Of a stretch of DNA of 40,805 bases, positions 39,248-40,805 are shown in pieces. The stretch spans positions 1 through 40,805 of the forward strand of contig CAJJAO010000046.1 in NCBI GenBank assembly GCA_905182265.1, read 5' to 3'. The translations under genes and the position numbers were made by a program. The stretch is from a gamma proteobacterium HTCC2207 (GTDB taxonomy: Bacteria; Pseudomonadota; Gammaproteobacteria; Pseudomonadales; Porticoccaceae). The notes beneath the pieces were generated by a model. It ran no database searches, was not told where the DNA came from, and saw only the letters and a list, made by a program, of their open reading frames with translations. Within the stretch, counting starts at the first letter, position 1, and every line of letters begins with the position of its first letter.

Positions 39248-39303
39248 ATTGTTTGGCTCTAACGGTTTAGCTCTGACGGTTTAGCTCTAACAGTTTAGCT
39301 CTG
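39248..39303. repeat. 14-bp tandem repeat, four copies, containing a stop codon
   Basis: Units at 39248-39261, 39262-39275, 39276-39289 and 39290-39303; coding-strand sequences CAGAGCTAAACTGT, TAGAGCTAAACCGT, CAGAGCTAAACCGT and TAGAGCCAAACAAT. The first holds the CoA transferase's last codons (Gln-Ser) and TAA. The array fills most of the gap to the downstream AGXT-like gene. Confidence 0.92.
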
Positions 39304-40512
39304 AGCGTCAGCCACAATACCGGTGCTTTTAAGGTGTGCAATTCGAGCACTGTCCAGCCCCAGACTCTGCAGCACCTCATCGGTGTGCGAGCCCACTTCA
39401 GGCCCCGGCCATTCTGTGCCCCCAGGAGTACCCTGCATCTTTGGCATCATGGCGGGAATTTTGAGGGATTCACCATTAATTTCAACCGTTTCAAATAATT
39501 CTCGGTATTTGAAATGTTCATCTTCCATCATGTCGGCCACATTATAGACCGGCCCACAGGGAACCCTATGTTCATCAAGCACTCTCATCGCATCTGCCAA
39601 ACTATTAGCTGCACACCAGTTAGCTAGCACCAGATCAATATCAGCCTCATGGATCACCCGCTCCGCATTGCTGGCATATTTTCTATCGGTGGACATGTCT
39701 TCCCGCCCTACCGCAATCATTAGTCGAGCAAAAATGGAGTCACCATTGCCGCCAATTACCAAAAATTTATCGTCGGCACACTTGTAAGTATTGGTGGGCA
39801 CAATGCCAGTTACCGTGGTTCCCGAGGGTTGCCGAATGACACCAGCGCCGTCATATTCGGGAATCACCGCTTCCAGCAGGTTGAACATTGACTCATAAAG
39901 AGCCACATCGATCACCTGGCCACCGCCTTCACTATCACCATTCGCAATTGCCTGATCTCTAGAGCGCAGGGCCATCAATATACCCATAACCGCATGTAGT
40001 CCTGACACGGTGTCACCAATACTGAGATTGGGACGCACCGGCGCTTCTCCGGGATAGCCGTTTACATAGCGAAAACCACTAATAGCCTCGCAGGCAGAGG
40101 CAAAACCAGGCTTTTGAGAATAGGGCCCTGTCTGGCCATAGCCAGAAATTCGAGCATAGATTAGATTGGGGTTGTCGGCTTTTAGACTTTTAGGGTCTAG
40201 GTCCCATTTTTCTAGAACTCCAGGCCGGAAATTTTCCACCACAATATCTGCAGTTTTCATCAACTGTCGCACCAGATCGCGACCCTCTTCGGTCTTAAGG
40301 TCTAGGGAGATACATTTTTTGTTACGGCCTAGACTGCGCCACCAAAGGGAAGTACCGTCTTTAACTTCACGCCAGTTGCGAATCGGATCGCCACCGGGCG
40401 GCTCAATTTTAATCACCTCTGCACCAAAGTAACCCAGCATGCAGCCAGCAAATGGGCCTGCTAATAACTGGCCCAGCTCAATAACCCTAAGGCCTTCTAA
40501 TGGTTTTTTCAT
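39295..40512 (-). CDS. Family III CoA transferase (CaiB/BaiF)
   Basis: 405 residues. LRVIELGQLLAGPFAGCMLGYFGAEVIKIEPP at the N-terminus, RNKKCISLDLKTEEGRD, NFRPGVLEKWDLDP, RISGYGQTGPYSQKPGFASACEAISGFRYVNG, SIGDTVSGLHA (the catalytic Asp position) and a C-terminal HRVPCGPVYNVADMMEDEHF. The family exchanges CoA between carboxylic acids. The substrate is unknown. The gene is distinct from the gcdH partner at 29101 (clearly diverged sequence). It heads a two-gene unit with the AGXT-like gene. Confidence 0.9.
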   Translation of the reverse strand: MKKPLEGLRVIELGQLLAGPFAGCMLGYFGAEVIKIEPPGGDPIRNWREVKDGTSLWWRSLGRNKKCISLDLKTEEGRDLVRQLMKTADIVVENFRPGVLEKWDLDPKSLKADNPNLIYARISGYGQTGPYSQKPGFASACEAISGFRYVNGYPGEAPVRPNLSIGDTVSGLHAVMGILMALRSRDQAIANGDSEGGGQVIDVALYESMFNLLEAVIPEYDGAGVIRQPSGTTVTGIVPTNTYKCADDKFLVIGGNGDSIFARLMIAVGREDMSTDRKYASNAERVIHEADIDLVLANWCAANSLADAMRVLDEHRVPCGPVYNVADMMEDEHFKYRELFETVEINGESLKIPAMMPKMQGTPGGTEWPGPEVGSHTDEVLQSLGLDSARIAHLKSTGIVADAQS

Positions 40513-40770
40513 AATAGTAGTTTGTTCATAATGGCCGTTTTAATATTAGTGATTTATGAATAGATGCGAACGGGATTCTACCAGCCAAAAGTGTAAACTG
40601 TGTCTAGTAAACAAATAAATAATGCCGATTGACGAGCTAAACCTATGATTTTGCAGTCAAAGACTCCAGCAATGACTAATAAAAACAAAAAAAATGTAAT
40701 TCGATGTTCTTGCCACGGAACCGGCCCCCAACTGAAGACTCTAACTTTTTAGTCGTTTTAGGAGCTGGTG

Positions 40771-40805
40771 ATGTCAACCAAAGAAATTATAACCAAAATG
40801 TCCGC
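40771..40805 (+). CDS. Start of a gene cut by the window edge
   Basis: ATG at 40771 with AGGAG 6 nt upstream opens a frame reading MSTKEIITKMS to the window end. Too little is visible to name it. The 258 bp before it, shared with the divergent CoA transferase, hold no other recognisable feature. Confidence 0.55.
   Translation, partial: MSTKEIITKMS

Overview
The window reads as a chromosome segment of a marine, heterotrophic gammaproteobacterium, most likely near the Cellvibrionales (SAR92/OM60-type lineages). This is inferred from gene content: zinc-type rpmE divergent from priA, a lapA-pyrF pair, a GH16 laminarinase-type lipoprotein, a TonB-dependent receptor beside a TPR-sulfotransferase, CaiB-family CoA transferases, and flagellin with a gammaproteobacterial sigma-28 promoter. 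The order is an inference and was not tested by phylogeny.

Layout. (a) 1-2438 looks like the end of an integrative element: a winged-helix plus family-A-polymerase-like protein, a relic of a second copy of it at the window edge, a SnoaL-like gene, direct and inverted repeats, and a 19-nt tRNA 3'-end fragment followed by a terminator (probable attachment site). (b) 2583-5708: two small membrane proteins, a 25-bp tandem repeat and a fatty-acid-hydroxylase-family membrane enzyme. (c) 5712-9020: a lone giant flagellin whose variable region is seven FG-GAP-like repeats (a predicted seven-bladed propeller) with a beta-sandwich-like insert in blade 2, read from a near-consensus sigma-28 promoter. 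(d) 9298-13701: lipoprotein, FAD-linked 2-hydroxyacid dehydrogenase, TauD-like dioxygenase and an unknown protein. (e) 13892-21414: GH16 enzyme, then housekeeping genes (pyrF, lapA, rpmE, priA, a SPOR protein) and a gamma-glutamylpolyamine synthetase-like enzyme. (f) 21585-26107: TPR-sulfotransferase and TonB receptor. (g) 26515-30321: SpuC-like aminotransferase, glutaryl-CoA dehydrogenase and its CoA transferase. (h) 30379-38035: DUF885 protein, ornithine/lysine-type decarboxylase divergent from an Lrp/AsnC-NhaC-M28-M20 operon. (i) 38119-40512: CaiB transferase and AGXT-like aminotransferase operon, then the first codons of a new gene.

How the genes fit together. Decarboxylase, glutamylpolyamine synthetase, SpuC aminotransferase, CoA transferase and GcdH would form most of a route from lysine/ornithine through cadaverine/putrescine to glutarate and crotonyl-CoA. 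The Lrp/NhaC/peptidase operon would supply and sense amino acids, and the GH16 enzyme and TonB receptor point to polymer use.

The least expected pattern is architectural. At least six genes end inside, or directly against, a short tandem repeat array. Unit lengths differ (12, 13, 14, 14, 15 and 23 bp) and the sequences are unrelated, but the stop codon lies in or next to the first unit each time. Further arrays sit at a gene start (18 bp x 5 in the dehydrogenase N-terminus), in a leader (6 bp x 4) and in an intergenic region (25 bp x 4).
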